This document shows positions 8,499 to 17,756 of a stretch of 64,000 bases of DNA, piece by piece; position 1 is the first letter of the stretch, and each line of letters begins with the position of its first letter. The translations under genes and the position numbers were made by a program. The stretch covers positions 3,596,001 to 3,660,000 of the forward strand of contig NZ_LT629688.1 in NCBI RefSeq assembly GCF_900101785.1. Direction: 5' to 3'. The notes under the pieces are model-generated. The model was given only the letters and a program-made list of their open reading frames with translations, searched no databases and had not been told where the DNA came from. Source of the DNA: Auraticoccus monumenti. Its GTDB lineage: Bacteria > Actinomycetota > Actinomycetes > Propionibacteriales > Propionibacteriaceae.

Positions 8499-10016
8499 AT
8501 GGCCGTCCTGGACCCCACGTTCACCGCCCTCCCCCTCGACGAGCTGGCCGACGCGGCCCTCAGCCGGGCCCGTGACCTCGGGGCCGAGCACGCCGACGTC
8601 CGGGTGGAGCGCATCCTCGAGTCCGAGACCGTCTTCCGCGACGCCCGGCTGGAGCGCAGCACCGGCGACACGGTGCTGGGCATGGCGGTGCGGGTGGTGC
8701 ACCGCGGCTGCTGGGGCTTCGCCGCCGGCATCACGCTGACCGCGGAGGGTGCCCGGACGCTGGCCTCGCAGGCGGTGACCACGGCCACCGTCTCGGCCGC
8801 CCTCAGCGCGGAGGCGGTGCGGCTGGCCGAGGAGCCGGTGCACCGCCTGGAGCACGTCTCGGAGTACGAGCTGAACCCCTTTGAGGTCCCCGAGGCGGAG
8901 AAGCAGGCGCGGCTGGCCGACCTGAGCGAACGGCTGCTGGCTGCCGACGGGGTGCACCACGCCGACGCCCGGGTGCACGCGGTCCAGGAGAACAAGTTCT
9001 ACGCCGACACCGCCGGCACCCGCACCGTGCAGCAGCGGGTGCGGATCCACCCCGAGCTGACCGCCACCACCGTCGCCGCCGGCGGCTTCTCGACCATGCG
9101 GACGCTGGCCCCGCCGGTGGGCCGGGGCTGGGAGTACCTGACCGGCACCGGCTGGGACTTCGACGCCGAGGTGGCCGAGCTGCCCGAGCTGCTGGCCGAG
9201 CACGTGAAGGCGCCCTCGGTGCAGCCCGGCTCGCTGGACCTGGTGATCGACCCCACCAACCTGTGGCTGACCATCCACGAGTCGGTGGCCCACGCCACCG
9301 AGCTGGACCGGGCGCTGGGCTACGAGGCCGCCTACGCCGGGACGTCCTTCGCCACGCCCGACCAGCTGGGCACGCTGCGCTACGGCAGCGAGGTGATGCA
9401 CGTGACCGGGGACCGGGTCACCCCGCACGGTCTGGCCACCATCGCTGTGGACGACGAGGGCGTGGCCGGGCAGTCCTTCGACATCGTCCGCGACGGCACC
9501 CTGGTCGGGTACCAGCTCAACCGCCAGATGGCGCGCCAGATGCAGGACGCCTCCGGCGGGAGCGGCGGCGGCCGCTCCAACGGCTGCGCCTTCGCCGACT
9601 CCCCCGGCCACATCCCGCTGCAGCGGATGCCCAACGTCTCCCTGCAGCCGGGGGCGGAGGACCTGTCCACGTCGGACCTCATCAGCCGGGTCGAGGACGG
9701 CCTCTACGTGGTCGGCGACAAGTCCTGGTCGATCGACATGCAGCGCTACAACTTCCAGTTCACCGGGCAGCGCTTCTACCGGATCAAGGAGGGCCGGCTG
9801 GCCGGGCAGGTCCGCGACGCGGCCTACCAGGCCACCACCACCGACTTCTGGCGCTCGATGGAGGCCGTCGGTGGCCGCTCCACCTACCGCCTCGGCGGTG
9901 CGATGAACTGCGGCAAGGGCCAGCCCGGGCAGGTCGCCTCGGTGTCCCACGGGTGTCCGTCGGCGCTCTTCCGCGGCGTGAACGTCCTCAACACCCGCTC
10001 CGAGGGAGGCCTGTGA
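8499..10016 (+). CDS. tldD: TldD-family metalloprotease subunit
   Basis: 505 residues with the zinc motif HExxxH at 260-265 (HESVAHATE) and the Gly-rich SGGSGGGRSNG that follows. In E. coli TldD is the catalytic half of the TldD-TldE heterodimer, which clips unfolded peptides and modified-peptide leaders such as microcin B17 and CcdA. The downstream tldE overlaps it by one base (TGATG), giving equal translation. A longer frame from 8400 exists, but ATG 8499 is supported by a -10 box at leaderless distance and by the family N terminus. No peptide-modifying enzyme gene is nearby, so the role is probably general proteolysis. Confidence 0.93.
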   Translation: MAVLDPTFTALPLDELADAALSRARDLGAEHADVRVERILESETVFRDARLERSTGDTVLGMAVRVVHRGCWGFAAGITLTAEGARTLASQAVTTATVSAALSAEAVRLAEEPVHRLEHVSEYELNPFEVPEAEKQARLADLSERLLAADGVHHADARVHAVQENKFYADTAGTRTVQQRVRIHPELTATTVAAGGFSTMRTLAPPVGRGWEYLTGTGWDFDAEVAELPELLAEHVKAPSVQPGSLDLVIDPTNLWLTIHESVAHATELDRALGYEAAYAGTSFATPDQLGTLRYGSEVMHVTGDRVTPHGLATIAVDDEGVAGQSFDIVRDGTLVGYQLNRQMARQMQDASGGSGGGRSNGCAFADSPGHIPLQRMPNVSLQPGAEDLSTSDLISRVEDGLYVVGDKSWSIDMQRYNFQFTGQRFYRIKEGRLAGQVRDAAYQATTTDFWRSMEAVGGRSTYRLGGAMNCGKGQPGQVASVSHGCPSALFRGVNVLNTRSEGGL

Positions 10017-11419
10017 TGACCACCACCACGACCGTCGACCCGGCCGCGCTGGTCGAGACCGCCGTCGCCGCGCTGGCCCCGCACCAGGGGTCGGTGGTGC
10101 TGGACGACTCCACCGGGGCCAACCTGCGCTGGGCCGCCAACTCGCTGACCACCAACGGCCAGATGCACCAGCGCCGGATGACCGTGATCGCCCACGTGGA
10201 GGTCGCCGACGGGCTGGCCGTGGGCATCGCCTCCGCGCCGGTGGTGGCCGTCGAGGACGTCACCGACCTGGTGGGACGGGCCGTCGCCGCCGGGCGCAGC
10301 TCGGGCCCGGCCGAGGACGTCGTCGTCCTGGTCACCGGGGAGCCGGCGCCGGGCTGGGAGGAGGGCGCGGCCGGCGGCGGGATCGAGGTCTTCGCCCAGC
10401 TGGCCCGCGGGCTGGGTGAGGAGCTCACCCGGGCGCGCGGCGGCGGCGAGCGCTGGTACGGCTTCGCCGAGCACGTCGTCACCACCACCTGGCTGGGCAC
10501 CACCGCCGGGGTGCGTCGCCGCAGCGTGGACCGGATGGGCCGGATCGAGGTGAACGCCAAGACCGACGCCGGCCAGGACGGGAGCCGCGGCGCCTCGGCC
10601 TGGGTCGGGCAGTCCTACCAGCACCCCGACGAGGTGGACGTGCACGCCCTGGCTGCGGAGCTGCAGCGCCGGATCGGCTGGTCCGCCCGCACCGTCGACC
10701 TGCCGGCGGGCCGTTACGAGACGCTGCTGCCGCCCTCGGCGGTGGCCGACCTGCTGATCTACGCCTACTGGACGATGTCGCGCCGCGACGCCGAGGAGGG
10801 GCGCAACGTCTACGCCGGCGAAGCCGGTCGCACCCGGATCGGCGAGCGGCTCAGCACGCTCCCCCTCACCCTGGCCTCCGACCCGGGCGCCCCGGGCATG
10901 GAGGGTCCGGACTTCGCCGTGGTCCGTTCCCCCCAGTCGGGGATGACGTCGGCCTTCGACAACGGGGCGCCGGTCGGGCGGGTGGAGTGGTTGCGCGAGG
11001 GTGTGCTCGAGGAGCTGGTCGCCCCCCGCGCCTCGGCCGGGGACGAGGTCCGCTTCCCCACCGACAACCTGGTCGCCGACGCCGGCGGCACCGCGACCCT
11101 GGAGGAGATGATCGCCGCCACCGAGCGCGGGCTGCTGCTGACGTGCCTGTGGTACATGCGTGAGGTGGACCCGGAGACGCTGCTGCTGACCGGGCTGACC
11201 CGTGACGGGGTCTACCTGGTGGAGGACGGGGAGGTGGTGGCCCAGGTCAACAACTTCCGGTTCAACGAGTCCCCGGTCGACCTGCTGCGCCGCGCCACCG
11301 AGGCCTCGGTCAGCGAGCGCACCCTGTGCCGGGAGTGGAACGACTGGTTCACCCGCACGGTGGTGCCGGCCCTGCGGGTCCCCGACTTCAACATGTCGAC
11401 GGTCTCCCAGGCCTCCTGA
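10016..11419 (+). CDS. tldE: TldE/PmbA-family metalloprotease partner subunit
   Basis: 467 residues, homologous to TldD but lacking the HExxxH motif, as expected for the structural/partner subunit that shapes the substrate tunnel. Family features include the Leu-rich [14 protein letters not shown] and the C-terminal [19 protein letters not shown]...NNFRFNESP. The ATG overlaps the last base of the tldD stop. The TGA stop at 11417-11419 is part of a 20-bp palindrome shared with the convergent lipoprotein gene. Confidence 0.9.
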   Translation: MTTTTTVDPAALVETAVAALAPHQGSVVLDDSTGANLRWAANSLTTNGQMHQRRMTVIAHVEVADGLAVGIASAPVVAVEDVTDLVGRAVAAGRSSGPAEDVVVLVTGEPAPGWEEGAAGGGIEVFAQLARGLGEELTRARGGGERWYGFAEHVVTTTWLGTTAGVRRRSVDRMGRIEVNAKTDAGQDGSRGASAWVGQSYQHPDEVDVHALAAELQRRIGWSARTVDLPAGRYETLLPPSAVADLLIYAYWTMSRRDAEEGRNVYAGEAGRTRIGERLSTLPLTLASDPGAPGMEGPDFAVVRSPQSGMTSAFDNGAPVGRVEWLREGVLEELVAPRASAGDEVRFPTDNLVADAGGTATLEEMIAATERGLLLTCLWYMREVDPETLLLTGLTRDGVYLVEDGEVVAQVNNFRFNESPVDLLRRATEASVSERTLCREWNDWFTRTVVPALRVPDFNMSTVSQAS

Positions 11420-11435
11420 GCGGGGCCCCGCTCAG
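11416..11435. terminator. 20-bp perfect palindrome containing both convergent stop codons
   Basis: CTGAGCGGGGCCCCGCTCAG is perfectly self-complementary. It contains the TGA of tldE (11417-11419) and the TGA of the minus-strand lipoprotein gene (11432-11434). As RNA from either strand it would fold into about an 8-bp stem with a 4-base loop. Confidence 0.65.
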
Positions 11436-12076
11436 CGCTCGAGGGTGAGCACCTGGTTCACCATGGTGTTGCCGCTGGAGACGGTGGCCTCGTCGTCGTC
11501 GCACTCCAGCGTGGTGCTGCCGGTGGGGACGATGGTGGCCAGGAAGTGCCCCAGGGGCATCCCGTGGTCGGCCATGCCCTCCGGGAGCTCCAGCTCGACC
11601 CGACCGTCGGAGTCCTGCACCGAGAAGCGGACCCCCTCGGCGGTGACGTCGACGCTCCCCTCGGCGTGACCGTCCAGCGTCAGCTCGGCCTCCTTGGTGC
11701 CGACCCGCACGGTGACCGCCTCGTCGTCGTCGCTGTGCAACCACCACGAGCCGTCGCCGAACTCCAGCCTGACGTCCCCGCCCTCACCCTCGGTGGTGAC
11801 CGAGGAGTCGGCCTCGATGGCGAAGGAGGCCATCCGCCAGCTGCCCTCCAGGCAGTCCAGGGCCTGCTGCAGCTCGGCGTCGGCCACGACGCCCCCGTCG
11901 CGGGTCCCTGTCGCCGTGGCAGCGGGCGTGCCCCGGTCGGTGGGTGCGGGGGCGGTCACGGGGCTGGACGCCGGGGCCGTCGCCACGGGGTCGGGGCCGG
12001 CGGCCTGGCCCGGGGTGCAGGCGGTGGCCGCACCGAGGGCGGCGACGCCGAGCAGCAGACCGATCCGTGCTCGCAC
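11432..12076 (-). CDS. Putative secreted lipoprotein of unknown function
   Basis: 214 residues. The N terminus MRARIGLLLGVAALGAATAC is a signal peptide ending at Cys20 (lipobox ATAC, acceptable but not the best consensus). A Pro/Thr/Ala-rich linker (25-60) leads to a beta-rich acidic domain with two cysteines that could pair (in QQALDCLEG and TTLECDDDE), and Trp/Asp-rich strands. This looks like an extracytoplasmic binding domain anchored to the membrane. I do not recognise the family. GTG start follows the purine-rich GGAGGGGGA. Confidence 0.8.
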   Translation of the reverse strand: MRARIGLLLGVAALGAATACTPGQAAGPDPVATAPASSPVTAPAPTDRGTPAATATGTRDGGVVADAELQQALDCLEGSWRMASFAIEADSSVTTEGEGGDVRLEFGDGSWWLHSDDDEAVTVRVGTKEAELTLDGHAEGSVDVTAEGVRFSVQDSDGRVELELPEGMADHGMPLGHFLATIVPTGSTTLECDDDEATVSSGNTMVNQVLTLER

Positions 12077-12162
12077 CAGGTCCCCCTCCCGCCCGGCCCG
12101 CGCCGGTCCGTGTCCTCCTCGTCACGTTACCGACCGGCGACAAAGCCCACGGGCGAACGGGT

Positions 12163-15100
12163 TCAGTCCTCCCGCACCGGGCCGTCGCGCCCGTCGAGGT
12201 CGGTCGACCGGTTCCCGCCCGTGGCGTGCCCGGTCCGGCCCTGGACCAGCTCGACGTCCTCCGAGCCGTCCTCGACCAGCACCGCGTCCGGCGCACCGCC
12301 GTCCGGCTCCACGTCCTCGCGGCCCTCGACGTCCGCCTCGTCGTCGGCGTCGTCCTCGGCGTCGTCCTCGACCAGCTCCTCCTCGTCGGGGACGAAGGCG
12401 ACCACGCCGCGACGCATCTGCCGCACCGCGTCCCGGCAGGTGGCCCGCAGCCGCGGGTCGGTGGTGGCCGAGCCGACCTGGTCGGCCAGGTCCATCACCT
12501 GCCGGACCCAGCGGACGAAGTCCCCCGCGGGCAGGCCGGTCAGGTCGAGCACCTCGGCCAGCGGACGTCCGGCCGTCCAGTGGTGGGCGGCGCGGGCGAA
12601 GCCGATGTCGGGCTCGGGGCCGCGGTCCAGACGGGCGTCGCGCTCCAGCAGGCTGACCTCGCGCCAGGTGGCGCGGACGCGGACCATGACCTCCTCGGTC
12701 TCGGCGTCGGGCATCCGCGGCCGGTACCGGGTGCCGTCGGAGCGCCGGGTCTCGAAGACCAGGCTGGAGAGCACCGCGGCCAGCTGCGGGGCGCTGAGCC
12801 CGGCCAGGACACCACCGCGGATGCACTCGGCGGTGACCAGGTCGAGCTGGCTGTAGATCCGCGACAGCACCCGTCCGGCGTCGCTGACCCGCCAGTCGTC
12901 GAGGTCGGCGTCGGGACGCCCGGGCGGTGGCGCCAGGTGGCCCAGCGCCGCCAGCACCTGGCAGATGCGGTCGAACTGGCTGGCGATGCCGCTGGTGCGC
13001 CGTCTGACCCGGCCCTCGATCTGGGTGTTCTCCCGCTCCAGCCGCACCGCCTTCTCCGCCAGCCGGGCGTGGGCCTCCCGGTCGGGGCAGCGGTGGCAGG
13101 GGTGGGCCTGCAGCCGGGCGCGCAGCTCGTCGATGCGCTCGCGCGTCTCCGCGTCCAGGGCCCCGCGCCGGTACTGCTGCGGGTCGGGGTCGATCTCGGC
13201 CAGCCGCGAGGCCAGCGCCGCCGACAGGGAGCGCCGGGCCGCGGCCTCCTTGACGTCGAAGTGCTTGGGCACCCGCACCCGGCCGACCACCACGGTCGGG
13301 GTGGGGAAGTCGACCAGGCTGAGCCGGCGCACGTGCCGCTCCTCGGTCATCACCGTCGGCGTGGGGTCGGTGCGGTCCCGGCGGGTCCCGGGGTCGATCA
13401 CCACGGCCCAGCCGGCCGAGCGACCGGCCGGCACCCGGATCAGGTCCCCGGGCTTGAGCTCCAGCAGGGCCTGCACCGACTCCGCCCGCTTGTCGGCCTT
13501 CCGCTCCCGGGCGGCGGCCGCCTCCAGCTGCGCCACCTCCTCGCGGAGTCGCGCGTACTCGGCGAAGTCGCCGCGCTCGCAGGAGGCCCGCTCCATCAGC
13601 TCCGCCGCCTGGCGCCGGTTGCGGGCCTGGTTGCGGGCCATCCCGACGACCGCGCGGTCGGTCTGGAACTGGGCGAAGGACTGCTCCAGCAGCTCGCGCG
13701 CCCGGGCCCGGCCGACGGCGCCGACCATGTTGACGGCCATGTTGTAGGTGGGCCGGAAGGAGGAGCGCAGCGGGTAGGTCCGGCGCGAGGCCAGCCCGGC
13801 CACCGCCCGCGGGTCCAGACCGGGGGCCCACTGGACCACCGCGTGGCCCTCGACGTCGATGCCACGCCGCCCGGCGCGGCCGGTCAGCTGGGTGTACTCC
13901 CCCGGCGTGATGTCGGCGTGGGTCTCGCCGTTGAACTTGACCAGCTTCTCCAGCACGACGCTGCGGGCGGGCATGTTGATGCCCAGGGCGAGGGTCTCGG
14001 TGGCGAAGACCACCTTCACCAGGCCCCGCACGAAGGCCTGCTCGACGCACTCCTTGAAGGCGGGCAGCATGCCCGCGTGGTGGGCCGCGATCCCCCGCAG
14101 CAGCGCCTCCACGAAGCCGTCCCAGCCCAGGGCGTCGCGGTCGGCCGGGGACAGCCCGGCGGCGTGGGCCTCGGCGATGTCGAGGATCGCGCTGCGCTCC
14201 ACCCCGCTGGTCAGGCTGACCCCGCTGCCCAGCAGCTGCTGCACCGCGCCGTCGCACCCGGCGCGGCTGAACACGAAGACGATGGCCGGCAGCAGCCGGG
14301 CGCGCTCCAGGGCGCGGACCATCATGGCCCGGCTGGGCACCAGGCCGGAGCGTTCCCCACCGCGGGGGTGCGAGGCCCCGCCGAAGGCTCCGGAGCCGTA
14401 GCCGGCGTTCTTCTTGCCCTTGCCGCTGCGACCCCGGGGCCGACGGGCGTCGTCGCGGGTGGAGCGGGTCTCCCCCTTGGCGATCCGCAGCAGCCGGGGG
14501 TTGACCTCGGGCCGCCCGGTCGGGGCGCCGGGGTCGGTGATCGCGGTCGGGGCGACGTCGTCGAAGAGGTCGACCAGGTCACGGCCGGCCAGCACGTGCT
14601 GGTAGAGCGGGACCGGACGGCGCTCGGAGACCACCAGCGCCATCTCCCCGCGGACCTCGGCCAACCACTCCCCGAACTCCTCGGCGTTGCTCACCGTGGC
14701 CGACAGCGCCACCACCTGGACCGACTCGGCCAGGCCGATGATGACCTCCTCCCAGACGGGGCCGCGGAAGCGGTCGGCGAGGTAGTGCACCTCGTCCATC
14801 ACCACGTAGCCGAGGCCGTCCAGGGTGCGGGAGCCGGCGTAGATCATGTTGCGCAGCACCTCGGTGGTCATCACCACCACCGGTGCCTCGGCGTTGTGGC
14901 TGGTGTCGCCGGTCAGCAGCCCGACGTTCTCCGCCCCGTGCCGGCGGACCAGGTCGGCGTGCTTCTGGTTCGACAGCGCCTTGATCGGGGTGGTGTAGAA
15001 GGCCTTCCGCCCCTGCAGCAGGGCCAGGTGGACCGCGAACTCCCCCACGATGGTCTTGCCGGCGCCGGTGGGTGCGGCGACCAGGACGCCGGAGCCGGAC

Positions 15101-15267
15101 TCGACGTGCCGGCAGGCCTCGAGCTGGTAGTCGTCGAGGCTGAAGGGGAAGCTGTCGGCGAAGTCGGCCAGGGCCGGGCTCTGCCGCCGCTCGCGGAAGC
15201 GGGCGAACCGCTCGCTGGGGCTGAGCTCCTCGGCGGGGTCGGTCAGCATCTCCGGGCGCTCGCTCAC
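12163..15267 (-). CDS. helY: Ski2/Mtr4-like DEAD/DExH RNA helicase HelY
   Basis: 1034 residues. Helicase motifs appear in order: Walker A APTGAGKT at 65-72, DEVH at 158-161, SAT, and QLTGRAGRRG in the second RecA domain, followed by the family's C-terminal helical domains with a Cys/His patch (CHRCPDREAH). Actinobacterial HelY proteins are presumed RNA helicases linked to RNA turnover. An acidic, low-complexity tail of about 75 residues (from about 960) extends past the conserved domain. GTG 15267 is supported by a -10 box 6 bases upstream. The gene is downstream of tatAC, as in many actinobacteria. Confidence 0.93.
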   Translation of the reverse strand: MSERPEMLTDPAEELSPSERFARFRERRQSPALADFADSFPFSLDDYQLEACRHVESGSGVLVAAPTGAGKTIVGEFAVHLALLQGRKAFYTTPIKALSNQKHADLVRRHGAENVGLLTGDTSHNAEAPVVVMTTEVLRNMIYAGSRTLDGLGYVVMDEVHYLADRFRGPVWEEVIIGLAESVQVVALSATVSNAEEFGEWLAEVRGEMALVVSERRPVPLYQHVLAGRDLVDLFDDVAPTAITDPGAPTGRPEVNPRLLRIAKGETRSTRDDARRPRGRSGKGKKNAGYGSGAFGGASHPRGGERSGLVPSRAMMVRALERARLLPAIVFVFSRAGCDGAVQQLLGSGVSLTSGVERSAILDIAEAHAAGLSPADRDALGWDGFVEALLRGIAAHHAGMLPAFKECVEQAFVRGLVKVVFATETLALGINMPARSVVLEKLVKFNGETHADITPGEYTQLTGRAGRRGIDVEGHAVVQWAPGLDPRAVAGLASRRTYPLRSSFRPTYNMAVNMVGAVGRARARELLEQSFAQFQTDRAVVGMARNQARNRRQAAELMERASCERGDFAEYARLREEVAQLEAAAARERKADKRAESVQALLELKPGDLIRVPAGRSAGWAVVIDPGTRRDRTDPTPTVMTEERHVRRLSLVDFPTPTVVVGRVRVPKHFDVKEAAARRSLSAALASRLAEIDPDPQQYRRGALDAETRERIDELRARLQAHPCHRCPDREAHARLAEKAVRLERENTQIEGRVRRRTSGIASQFDRICQVLAALGHLAPPPGRPDADLDDWRVSDAGRVLSRIYSQLDLVTAECIRGGVLAGLSAPQLAAVLSSLVFETRRSDGTRYRPRMPDAETEEVMVRVRATWREVSLLERDARLDRGPEPDIGFARAAHHWTAGRPLAEVLDLTGLPAGDFVRWVRQVMDLADQVGSATTDPRLRATCRDAVRQMRRGVVAFVPDEEELVEDDAEDDADDEADVEGREDVEPDGGAPDAVLVEDGSEDVELVQGRTGHATGGNRSTDLDGRDGPVRED

Positions 15268-15273
15268 CGTCCC

Positions 15274-15279
15274 AACCTA
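15274..15279 (-). promoter_or_regulatory. -10 box of a leaderless helY promoter
   Basis: TAGGTT on the minus strand is followed by 6 bases and GTG 15267. No Shine-Dalgarno site lies in between. Confidence 0.55.
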
Positions 15280-15338
15280 CGACCCCGTCCCAGCCCGGCC
15301 CCGCCAGGGCGCGCGCGGCCGAGGTACGAAGCGGCCCG

Positions 15339-16268
15339 TCAGCCGCCGAGCAGGGTCAGCGCGCCGGGCACGGACTCCACCACGAGCGGGGTCGGGCCCA
15401 GCGGCTCCCCGTCGCCCATGGCCACCAGGTCCTCCCCCAGCACCTCCACCCGGCTGGCCCGGGTCCGCTCGATCGCGGGGTGGCGGACGAAGGAGCCGCC
15501 GAACATCAGCGGCAGCATGGCCAGCAGCGTCGGACGCGAGACCGGGTGCACGATCGTGACGTCGAGCAGCCCGTCGCGGGGATCGGCATCGGGGCAGATG
15601 TTCATGCCGCCGCCGAAGAAGCCGCCGTTGCCCACCGCGACCAGCATCGCGTCGAGCTCGCGCGGGCGGCCGTCCAGGCTGAGCCGGTAGCTCAGCGGGG
15701 TGAAGGTCGCCAGCTCGGCCAGGGCGGCCACGGCGTAGCGCAGGGACCCCTTGGGCCGGCTCATCGCGTTGGCCCGGCGGTTGACCCGGGCGTCGAAGCC
15801 GGAGGCGACCACGCTGCCCACCCAGGCCTGGGTCGCGCCGTCCTCCAGTGCGCCGCTGACCCGCAGCGCGTCCACCCGGACCGTCCTGCCGGGGTCGATC
15901 GCGCGGGCGGCGGGGACGGCGCCGCGGGAGTCCACCCCGTAGCCGCGGCACATGTCGTTCCCGGTGCCCGCGGGCAGCAGCCCCAGGGGGACGTCGGTGC
16001 CGGCGCAGGCGTTGACGCCGAGGTGCATCATGCCGTCCCCGCCCATCACGAGCAGGCAGTCGCCGCGTCCGTCGGCGGCCCGGGCCGCGTCCACGGCGTC
16101 CGAACAGGCCTCGCGGGCCTGCGGGAACCCCGCCGTCTCGAGCACCGCGATCCGGTGCCCGGGGAGGGCGGGGGCCAGGACGCTGAGCACCTCGGGGAGG
16201 CGACGCCCGGCCCGGCCCTTGCCGGCGCTCGGGTTGACCACGAGGGTGGCCACCGGCAGGTCGGGCAC
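15339..16268 (-). CDS. Diacylglycerol/lipid kinase (DagK/YegS-LCB5 family)
   Basis: 309 residues with the lipid-kinase signatures NPSAGKGRA (residues 11-19), the nucleotide loop VMGGDGMMHLGVNA, LPAGTGNDMCRGYG and the C-terminal DGLLDVTIVHP. The usual GGDGT is GGDGM here. The family phosphorylates diacylglycerol or a sphingoid-like lipid at the membrane to recycle lipid precursors. Start GTG 16268 sits 5 bases after the tatC stop and puts the first beta strand (VATLVVNPSAG) at the N terminus, so the gene is the last of the pafBC-tatAC transcript. Confidence 0.88.
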   Translation of the reverse strand: MPDLPVATLVVNPSAGKGRAGRRLPEVLSVLAPALPGHRIAVLETAGFPQAREACSDAVDAARAADGRGDCLLVMGGDGMMHLGVNACAGTDVPLGLLPAGTGNDMCRGYGVDSRGAVPAARAIDPGRTVRVDALRVSGALEDGATQAWVGSVVASGFDARVNRRANAMSRPKGSLRYAVAALAELATFTPLSYRLSLDGRPRELDAMLVAVGNGGFFGGGMNICPDADPRDGLLDVTIVHPVSRPTLLAMLPLMFGGSFVRHPAIERTRASRVEVLGEDLVAMGDGEPLGPTPLVVESVPGALTLLGG

Positions 16269-16273
16269 GCGGC

Positions 16274-17128
16274 TCAGGCGGCGATCTCGGGCACGGGGTC
16301 GCGCTCGGCGGTGACGCTGCGACGACCACGACGCTTGTCGTTGGCGTGGCAGACGGCCTCGGCGATGATGTAGAGCACCGTGAGCGGGATGGCCAGCGCG
16401 AGCATCGAGAACGGGTCGGTGCTGGGGGTGGCCAGCGCCCCCACGACGAAGGACCCGAAGATCACGAAGGTGCGGGCCTGGGCCAGCTGGGTGGCCTTGA
16501 CCACGCCCATGATGTTCAGCGCCACCACGACCACGGGCAGCAGGAACGCCACGCCGAACACGACCATCATCTGCATGATGAAGCTGAGGTAGTCGTTGCC
16601 GTCGATCAGGTTGGTGGTGCCGTCGACGGTGAACGCCAGCATCACCGCCATCGCCTTGGGCATCAGCAGGTACGCCAGACCGACGCCCCCCAGGAACAGC
16701 GGGGTGGAGCTGGCGATGAAGGCCATCGCGGCCTTCTTCTCCTTGGCCAGCAGCGCCGGGGCGATGAAGGCCCACAGCTGGTAGAGCCAGATCGGCGCGG
16801 AGAAGATCAGACCGGCGAACGCGGAGATCTTCAGGGCGAGCAGGAACGGCGCGGCGATCCCGGAGTTCACCAGCTCGATGTTGGCCTCCGGCCGGTCGGC
16901 CAGCACCATGTCGGCCGCCTCGTTGTACGGGTAGGCGATCAGGCCGTAGAGCCGCTGGAAGAAGAACGCGCAGACGATCGAGATGATCGTCACGGCGACC
17001 ACGGCGATGATCAGCCGGTACCGCAGCTCACGCAGGTGGTCCCAGATCGACATGGTGCCGTCCGGGGTGGCCGGGGGCGGCTTGAGCCAGTCGAAGGAGA
17101 CCCGGCGTCCCCGCAGAGTCAGTGCCAT
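16274..17128 (-). CDS. tatC: Sec-independent protein translocase TatC
   Basis: 284 residues with six membrane helices and the conserved cytosolic motif SIWDHLRELRYRL (27-39), which contacts the twin-arginine signal. The first periplasmic loop and the FSAPIWLYQLWAFIAPALL stretch are typical. TatC is the signal-recognition core of the Tat translocon for folded proteins. At least two putative clients are in this window: the metallophosphoesterase at 42750 and the binding lipoprotein at 33962. It starts 10 bases after tatA. Confidence 0.97.
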   Translation of the reverse strand: MALTLRGRRVSFDWLKPPPATPDGTMSIWDHLRELRYRLIIAVVAVTIISIVCAFFFQRLYGLIAYPYNEAADMVLADRPEANIELVNSGIAAPFLLALKISAFAGLIFSAPIWLYQLWAFIAPALLAKEKKAAMAFIASSTPLFLGGVGLAYLLMPKAMAVMLAFTVDGTTNLIDGNDYLSFIMQMMVVFGVAFLLPVVVVALNIMGVVKATQLAQARTFVIFGSFVVGALATPSTDPFSMLALAIPLTVLYIIAEAVCHANDKRRGRRSVTAERDPVPEIAA

Positions 17129-17138
17129 CGCTCAGGCG

Positions 17139-17432
17139 TCAGACGTCGCGACGGGGCTCGGTGCGGGGCTCGACGACCTCGGCCTCGACGACGTCCTCGC
17201 GGGCGGTCGTCGGGTGGGTGGGGTCGACGGGCGCCGTGGCGGCAGGACGCTCGTCCTTGCTGCCGCGGAGGCTCTGGGTCTCCTCCTTGAACTCACGGAT
17301 CGCCTTGCCGGTGCCCTTGCCGATACCGGCCAGGCGGGAACCACCGAAGATCAGCAAGGCCAGGGCCACCACGATCAGGATCAGCACCTCGGGGCCGCCG
17401 GGGAGACCGAACGCCATCGGAGTCATCATCAT
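17139..17432 (-). CDS. tatA: Sec-independent protein translocase TatA
   Basis: 97 residues: a short N-terminal helix (GPEVLILIVVALALLIF), then the FGGSRL hinge, an amphipathic helix and a charged tail rich in Glu, Arg and Pro. TatA forms the pore of the Tat translocon. Three tandem ATG codons (17432, 17429, 17426) follow the ribosome site AAAGAGGA at 3, 6 and 9 bases. The second or third has the best spacing, but the first is reported. A longer frame to 17483 is unlikely. Confidence 0.92.
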   Translation of the reverse strand: MMMTPMAFGLPGGPEVLILIVVALALLIFGGSRLAGIGKGTGKAIREFKEETQSLRGSKDERPAATAPVDPTHPTTAREDVVEAEVVEPRTEPRRDV

Positions 17433-17481
17433 CAGTCCTCTTTGGTCGTTGTGCGGCTCCGGTCGTCGGAACCACGCTGCC

Positions 17482-17487
17482 ACTCTA
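17482..17487 (-). promoter_or_regulatory. Candidate -10 box for tatA
   Basis: TAGAGT on the minus strand would start transcription near 17475, leaving a 43-base leader with the AAAGAGGA ribosome site. A GTG lies exactly 6 bases after this box, out of frame with tatA. Confidence 0.4.
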
Positions 17488-17525
17488 CGTCGGGTCGCCG
17501 GGTGCGACCACGACCTGGACGGCGC

Positions 17526-17756
17526 TCAGGGCTGCCGTCGTCCAGCACTGGTTCGTCGCCGCAGGGCTTCCAGATCGGTCTGGTCGGGGACGGTCTGGAT
17601 CTTCTCGGCCAGCAGGGCCAGCTGGACGGCCTGGCGACCCAGCTTGGTCACCTCCGACCACAGCTCCTCGCCCCGACGCCACAGGTAGACCGCCCACAGC
17701 GCCAGGGCGCCGAGGAGCAGCAGCACGCCGCCTCCGATGATCAGCACCCACATCAT
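17526..17756 (-). CDS. Small single-pass membrane protein of unknown function
   Basis: 76 residues: an N-terminal transmembrane helix (VLIIGGGVLLLLGALALWAVYLW, positions 4-26) followed by a charged amphipathic helix (EELWSEVTKLGRQAVQLALLAEKI). Its ATG overlaps the pafC stop (ATGATG), so translation is coupled. The position between pafC and tatA is often occupied by a short unknown gene in actinobacteria, as I recall. No function is assigned. Confidence 0.82.
   Translation of the reverse strand: MMWVLIIGGGVLLLLGALALWAVYLWRRGEELWSEVTKLGRQAVQLALLAEKIQTVPDQTDLEALRRRTSAGRRQP

Noticed and set aside
11944-15690. 1248-codon plus-strand frame
   Set aside because: Antisense to helY; Gly/Val/His/Gln-rich translation typical of the complement of GC-rich genes, with no motif.
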